NCBI GenBank assembly: GCA_012064415.1
Contig: SSNU01000226.1
Span: forward strand, 62,001 to 126,000
Source of the DNA: Gyrodactylus bullatarudis
Lineage: Eukaryota > Platyhelminthes > Monogenea > Gyrodactylidea > Gyrodactylidae
Length of the DNA: 64,000 bases
Reading direction: 5' to 3'
Both the position numbers and the translations under genes were made by a program. Below the pieces are notes generated by a model. It was not told the DNA's origin and did not search any database. It saw only the letters and a program-made list of their open reading frames with translations. Shown here piece by piece: positions 13,683-24,789 of this stretch (the stretch's first letter is position 1; each line of letters begins with the position of its first letter).

Positions 13683-14165
13683 TTTTGTTCAGTATTTCCC
13701 TTCTGACAAAACTACCTCAAGTTTGCTTCAATTTATTGTTTCCGCAGCTGCAATATCATCCTATCTTCAATGAAGATTCTTCATTTCATCAGCCATCCTT
13801 CCCCTCCCATTGCGTTACAAGAGTAAAGAATACTTATTACATCTGTTATTCTTATAAAGTATTTGAGACAATATTTTTTCATAAATTCATGCCTTATGTA
13901 ATTTCTATTTTGTCAGCATTTTTTTGCAAAAGAGATTCTTAAGACTTTGCAATATTTCCTTCATGATCACATTAATAGACCGATACACGTTCATTTTTAA
14001 GCAAAAAGTTCATTTCTCGAATATATATTATTACTAGTGTGTATCGTATTGTCTTTTTTAATTAATAAAATTGTTGATTTGAATCATATTTAAAAAGTTT
14101 TAACTTTGAAAGGAAAAATTTTTGATTTCTACTTTTGAGTTCCACTTAAAGCGAGAGACAGATCA
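13683..14165 (+). other. 3' flank of the RalBP1-like gene
   Basis: This is non-coding, AT-rich sequence. A candidate poly(A) signal AATAAA lies at 14064-14069, about 380 bp after the stop codon. Nothing else is seen. Confidence 0.45.
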
Positions 14166-14169
14166 AAAG

Positions 14170-14588
14170 TTGCTACTCGGGTTCACAATTAGACAAGGGA
14201 TATTTAACTTTAGATAAACTCAAGGATATTATTATGAAGAAATTTGGGCGATCAGAATCCCTTAAAAAACTTGAATCTTGTTTTGGAGCGAAAGCGAATA
14301 AAGCGTGCTAAGGTGTTTCGTTGGTACTCAAAATTTTTGAAAGCAAAATGAGAATTGATGACAAATCTTAATGCTTAGAAGCAATTGAAGAGGAATCATC
14401 TCCAAGAATGATTTCATCTATTTTGAATATTAGCCTGTTTTCTGTGTTCTAAGAGGGAAGAACTTTCAGTTATCACAATTTTCTGAAGAATATCATTACA
14501 ACAAATAAAAATTTAACTGAGTTGAGTTTTCTTCGAGATTGGTTTTGAGCTGAGCTACCGATGACATAGGAAATTTGAGCAAAGTAAG
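14170..14588 (+). pseudogene. Mariner transposase remnant, N-terminal half
   Basis: Broken frames on the + strand read KVFRWYSKFLKAK and then EEESSPRMISSILNIS. These match the helix-turn-helix half of the mariner at 43352-44372 (TVFRWHSAFKDGK; the region before SAELNVS). There are many stops and frameshifts. It ends where a Penelope-like element begins at about 14590, and the missing half resumes at about 16352 on the same strand, so it is one old mariner split by a later insertion. Confidence 0.65.
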
Positions 14589-14590
14589 AA

Positions 14591-14655
14591 GATGCCAGAT
14601 TGTTTCACAAATAAAGATCTCTATTTCGGGCATATCCATCAGTCTGATACATGCC
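14591..14655 (-). ncRNA. Hammerhead-like ribozyme motif, degenerate (Penelope-associated)
   Basis: Read on the - strand, this has GGCAU, then CUGAUGG (the consensus final A is G), a loop AUGCC, GAAA and an A/U-rich stem III hairpin ending in UU. GGCAU and AUGCC are complementary. It lies about 235 bp 3' of the Penelope-like endonuclease remnant on the same strand, as expected for a ribozyme in a Penelope pseudo-LTR. The core mutation makes activity unlikely. Confidence 0.5.
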
Positions 14656-14888
14656 ATATAAATACAGGTTTAACAAATTTGAAAGAGATGGGTTTATTGG
14701 TCCAAATTTTAATAGTTTTACAATTGGCTCCTCCATGTTACCAGGTCAGATAAATTGATGTAAGAAATATTAATTATAATTATTTGAAATTTGTAAAATA
14801 CAAGTGATAATTATAATTATTATTGTAGTCAGCGTTAAATAGAAATAAAATTTAGTTCTATTAGGGAATCAGGATAATTAGGGTTTGA

Positions 14889-15235
14889 TCATTGTGTTGC
14901 TATGAAGAACTTGGTAATCTGTTGGTTCGTTTCTGTCTCTTCCCGTCTTCTTTTCATTGGAGGGGGTTGTGATCCTGTTGGTTTTTTCTCCCTAGGTTTT
15001 GGTAGACTCATTGGTTTCACATGATTCTTTTGGACACATAGATTTGGCTTTTGTTCGTTAATAAGGTAAGCTTCAGCTGCTTTCAAAATGTAACCGTTTT
15101 TCCCTGATGGTTTGTAGATAATTTCAAAGTTTTTGGGGGAAACTTGGGCATTACATGCTTTCCTTTGGGTGTATACAGTTTCAATAGCCGATCGTTGATA
15201 AGTAGAGATAACTTTTTAAGAACTCTATCAAATTA
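14889..15235 (-). pseudogene. Penelope-like element, C-terminal part of GIY-YIG endonuclease
   Basis: On the - strand an open tail (65 codons from 15086 to 14889) contains NEQKPNLCVQK, a Lys/Arg/Pro-rich stretch and ITKFFIATQ. Upstream in the same frame is SPKNFEIIYKPSGKNG. These align with SPINFEILYRQTGNN, QPNLWVQKKF and ITSFLTQ in the copy at 22614-23066. The first part of the endonuclease is lost at the junction with a LINE fragment near 15240. The matching reverse transcriptase piece lies at 15900-16350 on the same strand. Confidence 0.75.
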
Positions 15236-15239
15236 GGGC

Positions 15240-15888
15240 TAGGAAAATATTTATCAATTGAACAGATACAATATCGTTTTCTTCACGTGCTTTTCCCTTG
15301 GTTCGATTCTTACAACTCCTTAATTGCAATCTCTAGGCTAGAACCCATATGAATCAGAAGGGCTGCTTTTATTATAAAGATGTTCTCAACTCATGCGGAT
15401 TCATATATTAATAATTACTACTCTCTACGTAAGCCCTCTTTCTCCAATCACCCTCTTCTCGCTCATTTTCGTTTTCTTGATTCCGTTTTTAAACTATCAG
15501 AATGTGAAAACCTTAATGATCTTGAATGTATTATAAAATTTATCAGATCCAAAATAGATTATTCGAAAACTCTTCTTTATTCGAATAATCATTTAGCTTA
15601 ACAAGATCCCCTTTTCTTTACAGAGACCTTTTTTCTTTAAAATTTAACCTTGTATTCTATATGGACAATGGTTGAGTTGATGACTGACCTGACTGTCTAA
15701 GTTTGTGATTCATTTGTGGCAATTTAGATTTTGATCCGGAGCTATAATTTTTTCAGTGACCTGAAGCTCTTTTGGTTGGGTCTGTGATTATATTAAAAAC
15801 TTATATGAACTCGTTCTATTATGTATATCAGATTTTATATGTTAAACTTAATCTCTTTAATAAATGTTATGATTTCAAAAAAAAAAAA
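15240..15888 (+). mobile_element. 5'-truncated LINE (non-LTR retrotransposon) 3' end with poly(A)
   Basis: The insert splits the Penelope-like element. It has a short frame (15380-15601) ending FIRSKIDYSKTLLYSNNHLA, a 3' untranslated region, AATAAA near 15859 and a 12-A run at 15877-15888. The poly(A) tail, the severe 5' truncation and the position inside another element point to target-primed insertion of a LINE. The frame has no catalytic motif, so the clade cannot be named. Confidence 0.6.
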
Positions 15889-15894
15889 TTTCAA

Positions 15895-16350
15895 AAATTA
15901 TCCCTATTGATAAGTTCGATAGGATAATCGTTCACTAAGAATATTCTGATAAGATCTTCTAGCTCGCCTTCCCATGCAGATTCAGACACTATTCTACGAG
16001 TTCGTTTGGCCAGGGCTGTTATCAAGCCTCGTTTGACTTTCATGGGAACAAATGAATTTAAATTGAGCAGCTTCCCACTGAATGTGGCCTTTCTATAAGT
16101 ACCTCTGTTTATTGATCCGTTCGAGCATCTAGATAGCTTTACTTCTAAGAATGGAAGGCTGTTCTAACTTTCTTTTTCAGCTGTAAATTTTATTTGACTG
16201 AGTGCCTGGTTAAAATCTGTTAATAAGTTTTCAAAGTTATGATCATTATTAACAATTATGAATGTGTCGTCCATATAGCGATAATAATTATTATAATGAT
16301 TAAACTTATCGATTGTTGGTTTTAGAGTTGTCATTTCTAATTTTGCATCT
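15895..16350 (-). pseudogene. Penelope-like reverse transcriptase fragment (YMDD)
   Basis: Reading down from about 16350 on the - strand gives NYYRYMDDTFIIVNNDH, then LTDFNQALSQIKFTAEKE, a stop, and NSLPFLEVKLSR. RYxDDTF followed by IKFTxExE and LPFLDV is the layout of Penelope-like reverse transcriptases around the catalytic aspartates. The N-terminal fingers are missing: the right edge at about 16350 abuts mariner sequence, so this copy was 5'-truncated on insertion. It belongs with the endonuclease piece at 14889-15235, now separated by the LINE insert. Confidence 0.8.
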
Positions 16351-16351
16351 A

Positions 16352-16880
16352 AAAATAGGATCTATCTTCAGGATTAGAGTCGAAAAAAGTTTTGGAAACG
16401 AGTTGGTAAGAAAGCAATTAAACCCTTCCCGAACAAGTTCTCAAAGAAAATGATGCTCACAATTTTTTGAACAAAAAAAGGAGTAATCCACTATGGTCAG
16501 ACAGTAACTTCTCAAAGATATTTGGACTCGTTAGCTTTCAAAATTGTTTCCAAATTAAAGTAGAGGTCCCTAAGATTCGGGTGGATTTCATTCCTAGATA
16601 ACGCTCGACCACATCTGAAAAGAGATGTCAACAATTTTTTTCAAGATGAGAATATCAATAACATCCTGCTTATTGTCCTGTCCCAACCTCATGAGATAAT
16701 CATCAGGTCTAAGCAACACTTTTTAAACGTTAAAAAAATCCTCAATAAAGGAGAGTTCGAAATGGCCTTATCAACTTTTAAGCTGATCTGATCTATAAGC
16801 TTTCTATTCGTAGGCAGAAATGTATTAATTCTAGTGGAAAATATTTTGATACATGAATTTTTATTTTTTTACGCTGAATT
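16352..16880 (+). pseudogene. Mariner transposase remnant, C-terminal half
   Basis: Broken + strand frames read IYLQD, SRKKFWKRVGKKAIKPF, KMMLTIF and KKGVIHYG. Then comes FLDNARPHLKRDVNNFF, which contains the second catalytic aspartate motif, and finally CINSSGKYF near 16815. Each matches the mariner at 43352-44372 (KKVMLTIF, LQDNARPHLGKEVKKFF, CVNSSGNYF). There are many stops. It continues the half at 14170-14588 across the inserted Penelope-like element. Confidence 0.72.
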
Positions 16881-17460
16881 TTTTAAATTGAGTCATTATT
16901 AGGGTACGCAAAAATGCTATTTTAGCTAATTTTGAAATTTTATCGTTTGATTAAAAACATAAGTTTAAAATCCTCAGGTCTGACTATATCGAAGATAATA
17001 TTGACTAATATTGAACTAGTTCCTGCTCGAATTGATGAAAGATGAATTCTGATCGGTTGTTTGTTTTTAAGAAAATGTTATTTCCCCAACCTACCTTTAA
17101 ATCAAGATAAATAAGTCATATGAAGATAAAATTTTTTGGCCAATTTAGATAAGAAATAAGAGTACTTGGTCTGTAGATAGTATATTTTTTTCTTGCTAAA
17201 AAGTTGCTAATTTTGACCCATGGAATACTATTTTAGAAAATAATAATTCTTGCTACGTATTTTCTGCTTACCCTAGTCATAATTCATGACCCATAGGTTA
17301 GACAAGACACATTCTCGCCTTTTTTTCAACTAACCTCTTATGACATGTTATTCATTGATTGAGCTCACCTGAACTAAAGTAATATTAAATTTTCTCCTTA
17401 ATTCAAACAAATTCAAATAGACTTGAATGAATATATATAAGTATGATCTCAATAATATAA
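16880..17460. other. Non-coding spacer between mariner remnant and BTB gene
   Basis: This is AT-rich DNA without coding signal. TTTATT at 17461-17466 reads AATAAA on the - strand, 26 bp past the BTB gene's stop codon, and is its likely poly(A) signal. Confidence 0.5.
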
Positions 17461-17491
17461 TTTATTTTATATTTTATCGAATACTTTGAGT

Positions 17492-20293
17492 CTAGGCATA
17501 ATGTTGCGTAATTATGGCATTGTGCATTTTCTGATAGTCAATTTGGTTCTTGTCATAATGGAGGTAAGATAACCTCAAAATATTATCTCTAATATAATCA
17601 AAGTCATCCGTGGATAATCTCCAAGTTGCCGGCAGCGATCCAGTTCTTGAACGTGTTTTTATCAAATGCGTACGATATTTTGGTAGAACATCAACAGGAA
17701 CGTAGAGCTCCTCGTATGAACCAACTTTATTTTCATTCTTGTAGTTGTCTTCAACAAACGTCATGTCTGTCTGTATTGAATAATCGATTGATTCATTGTC
17801 TAACTTTTCAGCTTCTATGCATGGTCTACGACGCGCCTCGAAAGAATATGGCAAGGAACCTTTGCGACCTTTGGATATAATTTTTTTAATTTTAATAAAT
17901 GCAAAAAATATTAGTCTTGGTCTGAAGAGAACTGACGATTATAAAGCTTTATTCACCTTATCTAATCTTTCATACGTTTTTAACCCTAGCATGACTTCGA
18001 GTCAGCAAACTCGAGATATTTTTGAGGAAGTCAGGCAAATCTTGTCTTTAAAAAATACTAGTGATTCGGGCCCATTCAAAAACTTTTAAATAAAAAACTG
18101 AAAAATAAATCCAGAAATATTAGATTTTACTCATTGTTGACCGACCATAAGGGCAACCAGAAAATACCATATTTTTCTTCAATTGGTCAAAGCAGGCAAG
18201 TTGATAAAGATTTCAGAAAAACAATGAAACAATCGAGATTTCTGTATAAATCGTAGATTCTCAACTAACTTTATGTAATTTAAACTGCATTCTAAACTAG
18301 AAGCAAAGTAGAACCACTTTTATTACTTAGTTAAAATTTGACGATATTATCTGTGGAACATGGAAAAGGTGAAAAATTACCTGTGATGAAATACTTCATT
18401 ATTTCAATAACTTCATCCTTTGTAAGGACTCCCTTGTCCGATACATGCACCACAAACTCTTCTGGTAGAATTGTTGGAAACCTTATCATCTTAAAATTAT
18501 GGTTTCCCAAAACAATTCTCTGGTTAGTTGAACATTTCGGTAAGCCAACTCGTTCACATTCATGTAGAGCCCAGGTCATTACAAAGTCGTACAACTCCAC
18601 TTCCCTTACACTCAAAACATCTTGATTTAACAACATGATAATAATATCCTTTTTAACATGATTGAATTCTTCCATTGACAGTAAGGAATACGTATCATTT
18701 ATCAATTGAGCCAAGCACAATTCTCTGAGTCGCACTTCACTTGTATCAATAGCTAGACGAAGTAACTTGAAGACATAATCATGTGCGACATTGTTCTCAA
18801 GGTAATTTAAGCAGGCTTTAGCCAAATCGTATACTAAATAATGTCTAGCACTAATCAGGGTATGAATTGTATTCACAACACCGCCAAGAACAATGTCATC
18901 ATAGTATATGTACCTTAAATAAGATTCATCATTTCAGTCTATTCCAGACGTTATGGTAATGAAATAGATTAGTATCAAGTACCTTCTTCAGTAGACGAGT
19001 CGTTTGTAGTCGGAACCCTTTTCAATTAGCATTGATTAGTATAGAGTGGGTCCCTACATGAATCATACTACATTATTTAAGGGACGTTTATTTTAGCCTA
19101 ACTTGTTCAGAAAGGCATTCAGAATTTTCGATAGTTCAAAATCTCTTTATAATAATTTCAGAGCAAAAAGATGGTTTCTGCAACATCTAATTGTGAAAGT
19201 TGCTGAATTATTAAATTATCTGATGCCATGAATTTTTATTACTCAAAATCGTAAACAATTCTAATGTAAGAATATATTTTTTTAACTGAAATTAAATTTC
19301 TATTTAAATACTAATTTATTTTTAAGTAGCAAAATGATATTCTAAGGTTATATTACAACTCTCTTATTTGTATTTTCTTACGTTTCTAATTTAGTATCAA
19401 AACTTAAGTAACTTATTTTTATTTTCTTAAAATTAGGGACCCACTATAATAACTATTCTTATTAGTCTTTTATGATTAGAATGAAGAAGGTTTAGATTAC
19501 AAGTTTCTCATATACTGAAAAAGAAAGTCGCCTACTGATGGAAACATTGGGGAATTTGAAATACTTACCGTAGCATTCTTTCAAAGCCAATTGGATGAAT
19601 GGAAGGAACCCTGATGACGTTTGGTTCTTTAACATAATCCTTAGCCATTTCAGGCATAGGCATAGGTTGACAGTTGATTATTTTAGAACCTTTTGAGGAA
19701 GATTTTGAAGATTTCCCTGAACGCTTAGGACTTTTGCTTTTCGATCGTTTAGGGGATTTCTCCGATTTTGGAGATCTCTTTGGTGATTGATTCGGTGATT
19801 TTCGATTACTCTTAGACCTCTTTGACGGACTTGAACTTTTAGATTTAGTTTTGGATGTTTTTGAATTATCTTTTTCTTGATTATTTCTCAGTTTAAGCTC
19901 TTCCTCTAAGCGAATTTCTTTTTCATAGAATATTTTCCTTTCATTTTGTTCAGATTCTGATTTTTGATCTTTGAGCTTCAACTCTAGATTATGCGACTCT
20001 TTGAATAAATTATGAAAAATAGGACTCTCGACTGCTAACAAACATTTGTGACCCCATATTGAAACAGTACTGTCATCAGGGCCAACAATAAACTCGACGT
20101 CAGCATTCTCCTTAGTTTGAAGCATAGCACGAAGACGACCATGCATTTTGCCAACTGGAACTTTCTCAACAATCTCATCGCTATCTGTCGTCTTTTTATC
20201 TCCTGATTTAGTTTTTCTCGAAGAGCTTTTCGATGGACTTCGACTCTTTTTTTTGGAACCAGTTTTACTCTTAGGACTCTTTGATCCAGGCAT
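17492..20293 (-). CDS. BTB-BACK protein with Ser/Lys-rich insertion inside the BTB domain
   Basis: This is probably a Cullin-3 substrate adaptor of the BTBD1/2/3/6 type. Exons on the - strand: 20293-19569, 18913-18381, 17868-17492 (544 residues), with GTAAG-type donors and compatible phases (2 then 1). The N-terminus is Ser/Lys-rich to residue 40. The BTB core reads NADVEFIVGPDD and GHKCLLAVESPIFHNLF (residues 63-97), then stops for about 125 residues of charged and SPKRS-like sequence. It resumes at VIRVPSIHPIGFERMLRYIY (from residue 226). The BACK domain follows, with GLPKCSTNQR and FPTILPEEF. The last exon (GRKGSLPYSFEARRR onward) matches nothing I recognise, and the PHR domain of BTBD1/2/3/6 is absent. 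Without splicing at 18380 exon 2 would run to a stop at 18331. The third exon rests on splice signals only. Confidence 0.75.
17905..18030. repeat. Relative of the MITE at 6242-6350, in BTB intron 2
   Basis: It shares a right arm (CCTAGCATGACTTCGAGTCA then AACTCGAGATATTT) and the centre (ACGATTATAAAGCTTTATT) with the element in the UBR intron. The left arm has diverged or been deleted. Both copies sit in introns of expressed-type genes. Confidence 0.5.
18914..19568 (-). other. Intron 1 of the BTB gene
   Basis: This 655-bp intron on the - strand has a GTAAGTAT donor and a TTATTTAAG acceptor. I see no further feature in it. Confidence 0.6.
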
Positions 20294-20313
20294 GCTGGTT
20301 TAAATACTTTCAA

Positions 20314-22157
20314 GAATGATTACGCTGTAATTTTCATTATAAATAGGTTCAATGAAATTTGTAAATAAAAATTTCACAATAGAGTATATTTTTGATAATG
20401 TATCATTGATATGGATTGGGTTACATTATTTTATAAGTGAATAATTCATTATTTGAATAAATTATCACATATATATGTGAAAAATATATATAAATCTGTA
20501 TTAAATCCTATTATTTTTATGTAAAACAATAAATCATATATTTTAATGAATATTATCACTATACTCTACCATGTACTATATTTTTTTGATATAGTGTATC
20601 GCTCTTTACACTAATCAGAGTAATTCTCCCTTATTACATAATTCATTCTATAATTTTGCTTCATTGTTACAAAACAGATCATAAGGATGATAAATCAACA
20701 ACAGCAAACATTCATTAATTCAATATCATCATTCCAACTACTATCAAGTCTAAACATATATATTAGATAATAAAACTGGAAAGAATTGTTGACACTTTTC
20801 GCAACATTCATATATACTCAGGTTAATGTAGTATTTTTTAAACTAAACCTTTAACAGTGTAGGAGTTAAGAACTTTCAACTAGAGGGAATCTGTAAATTT
20901 GAAAAATTTAGCGTATAAGAAGATTTTTCTACTTCAGCATTACGGAAACGACAGAATCTCAGATAAAAACCATTTCTTCTCAAGAGTTATATACTACGTT
21001 TCATATGATGTATAACAAATTTAATCGATAAAATTATACATTTGAAAGCCAAAAGTAGAAAATATTTTATAGATCTAAAACTTTTTGCACATCATCATTG
21101 CTGAGTTCAGTTATAGGGTATTGTGATCATATTAATAAAAAGAATTTATCCTTCTTTTGCAAGTCTATTATATTATTAAAGAGGGGATAACAAAAGATTC
21201 TTTGAAGAAGATAGTTTATTGTTGAACCATGAAAATTAATTGTATTTATGTATTAAACACACACATAGACAGACTGAGCATTGAGATATTCCCTTCTTAT
21301 CATCATCATCATAAGAAAAAGTAACTATGACACGATTAGCCTGAATGAAAAGAGATAAACTAAATGAAAGACGTGTTGTGTAGTAGACCAAGGTGAAGTG
21401 AGAAAGAAGCTTTTGTGATTTTGAAACAATTGATCACTAAATCAACTCATAAAATAAGAAGAATAAAACTTTTTCCAAATTGCTGATATGAACATCCAGG
21501 CATAGGAAATACTAGCCAATCAGTTTTTCTCTCTTAGTTAGTTAAGCAGACTGATTTGGAGTTGGGAATCAGTTGATTTTTAATGAGAACTCAAATTTTT
21601 CATCAGTATCAATTTGAGAAAAAAAGTTTTAAGAAAAATACGATGTTTTTTTCCTAATTTCCATACTGAAGAATAATATAATTGATTTGAAAGTGGCAAC
21701 ATGCTCAAGAGAGGTTTTTTCAGATATTATACCAGGAAATCTAATTTGCTAAATCTAATCCGAAGATTCATGATTCGTTTCGATATCTTGATCTTTTTCA
21801 CTTTTTGAAAATCAATCTAATCTCGATAATTCGAAAACGATGGATACATTGTAAAAATGGTGGTAATGAGACAGTTTTTACTACCCTCCCAATATTTAAA
21901 AAATCGAGTAATCACACCTGCAGAATTTCAAATATGGAATAGCCTGAACTTTTTGGATCATATAACTATGTAGTAAAATAGTGTATTTATTGTGAATTAT
22001 CAAGTTTTTGAGTTCGTTTTTAATTTATCTTAGTTTTTATGGATCTTTTTCTAGCTTCGATTGGATTTAAGTTTTTTAAAGTTTTCAAATTCAGCTATGT
22101 TGGGTTAACAATAAGGTTGACAAAACTAGTTAGATGGGGAAGTGACAATTCTGATTT
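20314..22157. other. Intergenic region upstream of the BTB gene
   Basis: The BTB promoter should be here, on the - strand, but no confident core promoter element was found. A short stretch near 21770-21860 (TTTTTCACTTTTTGAAAATC and following) resembles the centre of the foldback elements. There is a short TCATCATCATCAT run near 21300. Otherwise nothing is seen. Confidence 0.4.
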
Positions 22158-22229
22158 CTTGTCTTTGAGATGATTTCTAATTTCATCTTTAATTGTGCCT
22201 ATGCTGTTGGTCATTTTTAAGTGAAAGGT

Positions 22230-22294
22230 GATGCCAGACAATTTGAAAGAGATAAGCGCTTTATTTCGGGCATACTCTTCGGTCTATACATGCC
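22230..22294 (-). ncRNA. Hammerhead-like ribozyme motif in Penelope copy A, core mutated
   Basis: The - strand reads GGCAU, a short stem I, CCGAAGA (one base off CUGAAGA), G-U-AUGCC-C, GAAA and a UAAAGCGCUUA hairpin ending in UC. It is almost the same as the 55547-55611 copy, except that the essential U of CUGA is C, so it is probably inactive. Confidence 0.55.
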
Positions 22295-22613
22295 AATATA
22301 TACTAGGTTTGAAATTAGAAAATTAAATATGATTGGTTTAACCTTGCAACCACTTATGAATCATGTGGTGTGTTCTTGCCTCACCTAAGCTTTGTGAGGA
22401 GTGAGTACGAAACACACACACAAATACACATACATGTCTCATAATAGTGTACAATGGTAATTATAATTAGTGTACAATACATAAGAGATTTACAATTAAC
22501 AGTTATTTCTCTTCGTGACACGTTATAATTAGTTACGAAGTTTTATAAATTTAAGAAACTTGACAAGTTTTTAAAGAAGCAAAGTTTTTTTGTAACGAGG
22601 GGTTGAAACTTAA

Positions 22614-23066
22614 TCATTGTGTCAAAAATGAGGTGATCAAAGGTTGCCGCCCTCTTCGATCTACAGACACTGTTCTCCTTCTCTCTTCGGGTCTGCTACT
22701 CTCTGGTATCCGACTAGGCTTCAAGGTCGGCTTAGGGAGCACTAATAGTTGTACGAACTTTTTTTGGACCCAAAGATTAGGTTGTTCTCTCTGGATCAAG
22801 ATGGCCTCTACAGTCTTAAGGGCTGTGATATTGTTTCCTGTTTGTCTATATAAAATTTCAAAGTTTATAGGGGAAACTTTTTCACCACACTCCTTAAGGT
22901 GTTGCCTGACTGCTGTTGCACCTGTGTATAAATGTTCCGTAACTCTGTCTTCCAACCTCCTGGTTGTATGACCAATATACTCAGATTGGCAAAAGCATTT
23001 GAATTTATAAACCACATTCGATTCCATTAAGGGATTTGGTTTATCTTTTGTTGTGTTATTAAACAT
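22614..23066 (-). pseudogene. Penelope-like GIY-YIG endonuclease, copy A
   Basis: This 150-residue frame holds VVYKFKCFCQSEYIGHTTRR, the V-Y, Y-I-G and Arg positions of a GIY-YIG nuclease with an extra Cys pair. Then come LEDRVTEHL, FEILYRQTG, QPNLWVQKKF and a basic tail ending ITSFLTQ. In Penelope-like elements this domain follows the reverse transcriptase and nicks DNA for insertion. Upstream sequence in another frame (FKGDVLASTTQHIVRQL, 23172-23070) is the expected linker. A one-base deletion in an A-run near 23064 separates the two, so the full reading frame is broken. The same lesion occurs in copy B. Confidence 0.82.
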
Positions 23067-23174
23067 TTTCCTTGATTGGAATGGAATCTAAGTTTCGTTC
23101 TCTGGAAAGTTGAGTTGTACAACTGTCTGACTATATGTTGTGTAGTGGACGCCAGAACATCTCCTTTGAATTCT

Positions 23175-24785
23175 GATTTGTTGCTGGATGAGAGAAGTTC
23201 ACCGAATTTTTTCGTTGCTGTTTTAAATCTTCCCAGATTCCAGACAGCATAAACTTAACCAGATTTCAGAAAGTCTTGAACATATTCGAGCATCAAAAAA
23301 CAAGAAATGAAACATCAAAAAGGACAACTCTCATTATAGAATGAGGATTTATTTTTTTCAGACTTTCTTATTTTCCAGAAACAATAAAACGGATGTATAA
23401 AGATAATTATACTTTGTCAAAGGATGAAAAATGAAAAAAAATTATATATTTGCTATTTCACTATAGAAAAATATTCCCAAAATAAGCGGCCACATTAAAT
23501 AAATTTATCAAATTTCTATCCACATACACAGAGAAGAATATATAACTTGTTAGACGGAATTTTAAGACGAATTTGTGAAGATGCACAGTGTCAGAATGAA
23601 GTGATAACAAGTTGATTGAATAATAGGTGAGCAGAATTTCTGAAAAAATATCAATTCAGTACAAAATTCATTTTAGCAATGTGGGGAAACGATTTTACTA
23701 AAGTGCTGCAAGTAATAATTTTCTCACTAAATTTTCATCGAGGTCTGTTACACAATGTATTACACATTTGCAATAGAAGAGTAGTTTATGTATAGATGAG
23801 AATTTTTGAGTTTACTCAATCCGAATAAAATAATCTTTTCGTCAAATTCCCAGATTTGCGAGCTATGAACTTTTAGCCAGACTAATCATAAAAATTGAAT
23901 GTCGACCAAGCTTAAAATCAGCTCCTATTTTTCTTCAACTTATCGCGTGTGCACTGAATCAGACATGGGCTCAAAATTTTGAGTTAAAAGTTAACGGCTC
24001 GAAAAATTTTTGTTGGCGTAGCAAACGTTTCTGTCGGGACACTCATTGAAAGTCGTATATTTTCTCATTGAAAAATTGAGGTACAAATCAAATAGGATTT
24101 TACGTACAAGACTCTTCAAATATTTAAACAAGGTAAAGAAATCTATCGAATGTTTGAATTATAATGCGCTCTAATTGCCTCAGTTGCTGGGTAGAGTGAC
24201 ATTTTTTACTCAAAAGGCATACAGCTATTCTGAATTTGAGTGCAAAATTTTGATGATCTCAAGAGGGATCATCAATAGACATAGAAATCAATTATCAGTG
24301 ATAATTTATCCGTATTCAATTTTTGAATGAACTATTAATTTGAACTGATCTCGGATCAACCTTATTTATTAGTTTTCAATTAGTAAAAATGGAAAGTAGA
24401 CTTTTGCACGATAATGGACTGTTTCCTAACATTTCTTTATTTTCCTTGTCTAATGGTGATTCTGAAAAATAATGTTTGATCATTCTTACACTTTGAGATG
24501 AACAAAAACTTTGCATTCAAAGTTTTGAAAAATGGAAAAATCGTGCCTACTCAAAATTTTTAATTTATGGTTATAAATTATAATTTATAAATTTGAATTA
24601 TATAATTCAGTAAAATAATGCTCTCATCTCATTGTTCTATCGTAAAAGTAGATGCTAGAAGGGAATTTCACCTGGCCTCAATGTAAATGTAGCTTCACTA
24701 TTGATTTGGTGGTACAATTAGATTAGACCAAAGACAAAATAATCAAAAATATCCCATTTAAAGCAAAAAATCAAGCTTACCATTG
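23175..24785. repeat. Intergenic repeat DNA
   Basis: There is no gene. About 24340-24545 recurs at 30930-31140; both share a CGGATCAACCTTATT start, a GCACGATAATGGACTGTTTC block and TTTTCCTTGTCTAAT. The right part (CTTGTCTAAT ... TTTGATCATTC) also resembles the foldback element centre. Confidence 0.5.
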
Positions 24786-24789
24786 GAGT

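Larger units (their letters stand above)
22158..23174 (-). mobile_element. Penelope-like element copy A (3' portion)
   Basis: This segment is homologous to 55478-56274. It contains the GIY-YIG frame, a 3' untranslated region with a CA-rich tract and a degenerate hammerhead-like motif at 22230-22294. The reverse transcriptase is absent, so the copy is 5'-truncated. Copy B lacks about 230 bp between the ribozyme block and the frame. Confidence 0.75.

Noticed and set aside
18331..18380. Extension of BTB exon 2 to a stop at 18331
   Set aside because: A good GTAATT donor follows ATCACAG, and the phase fits a third exon with an in-frame stop and poly(A) signal. Kept as an alternative end.
22603..22971. 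122-codon + strand frame
   Set aside because: It is antisense to the Penelope-like endonuclease frame.
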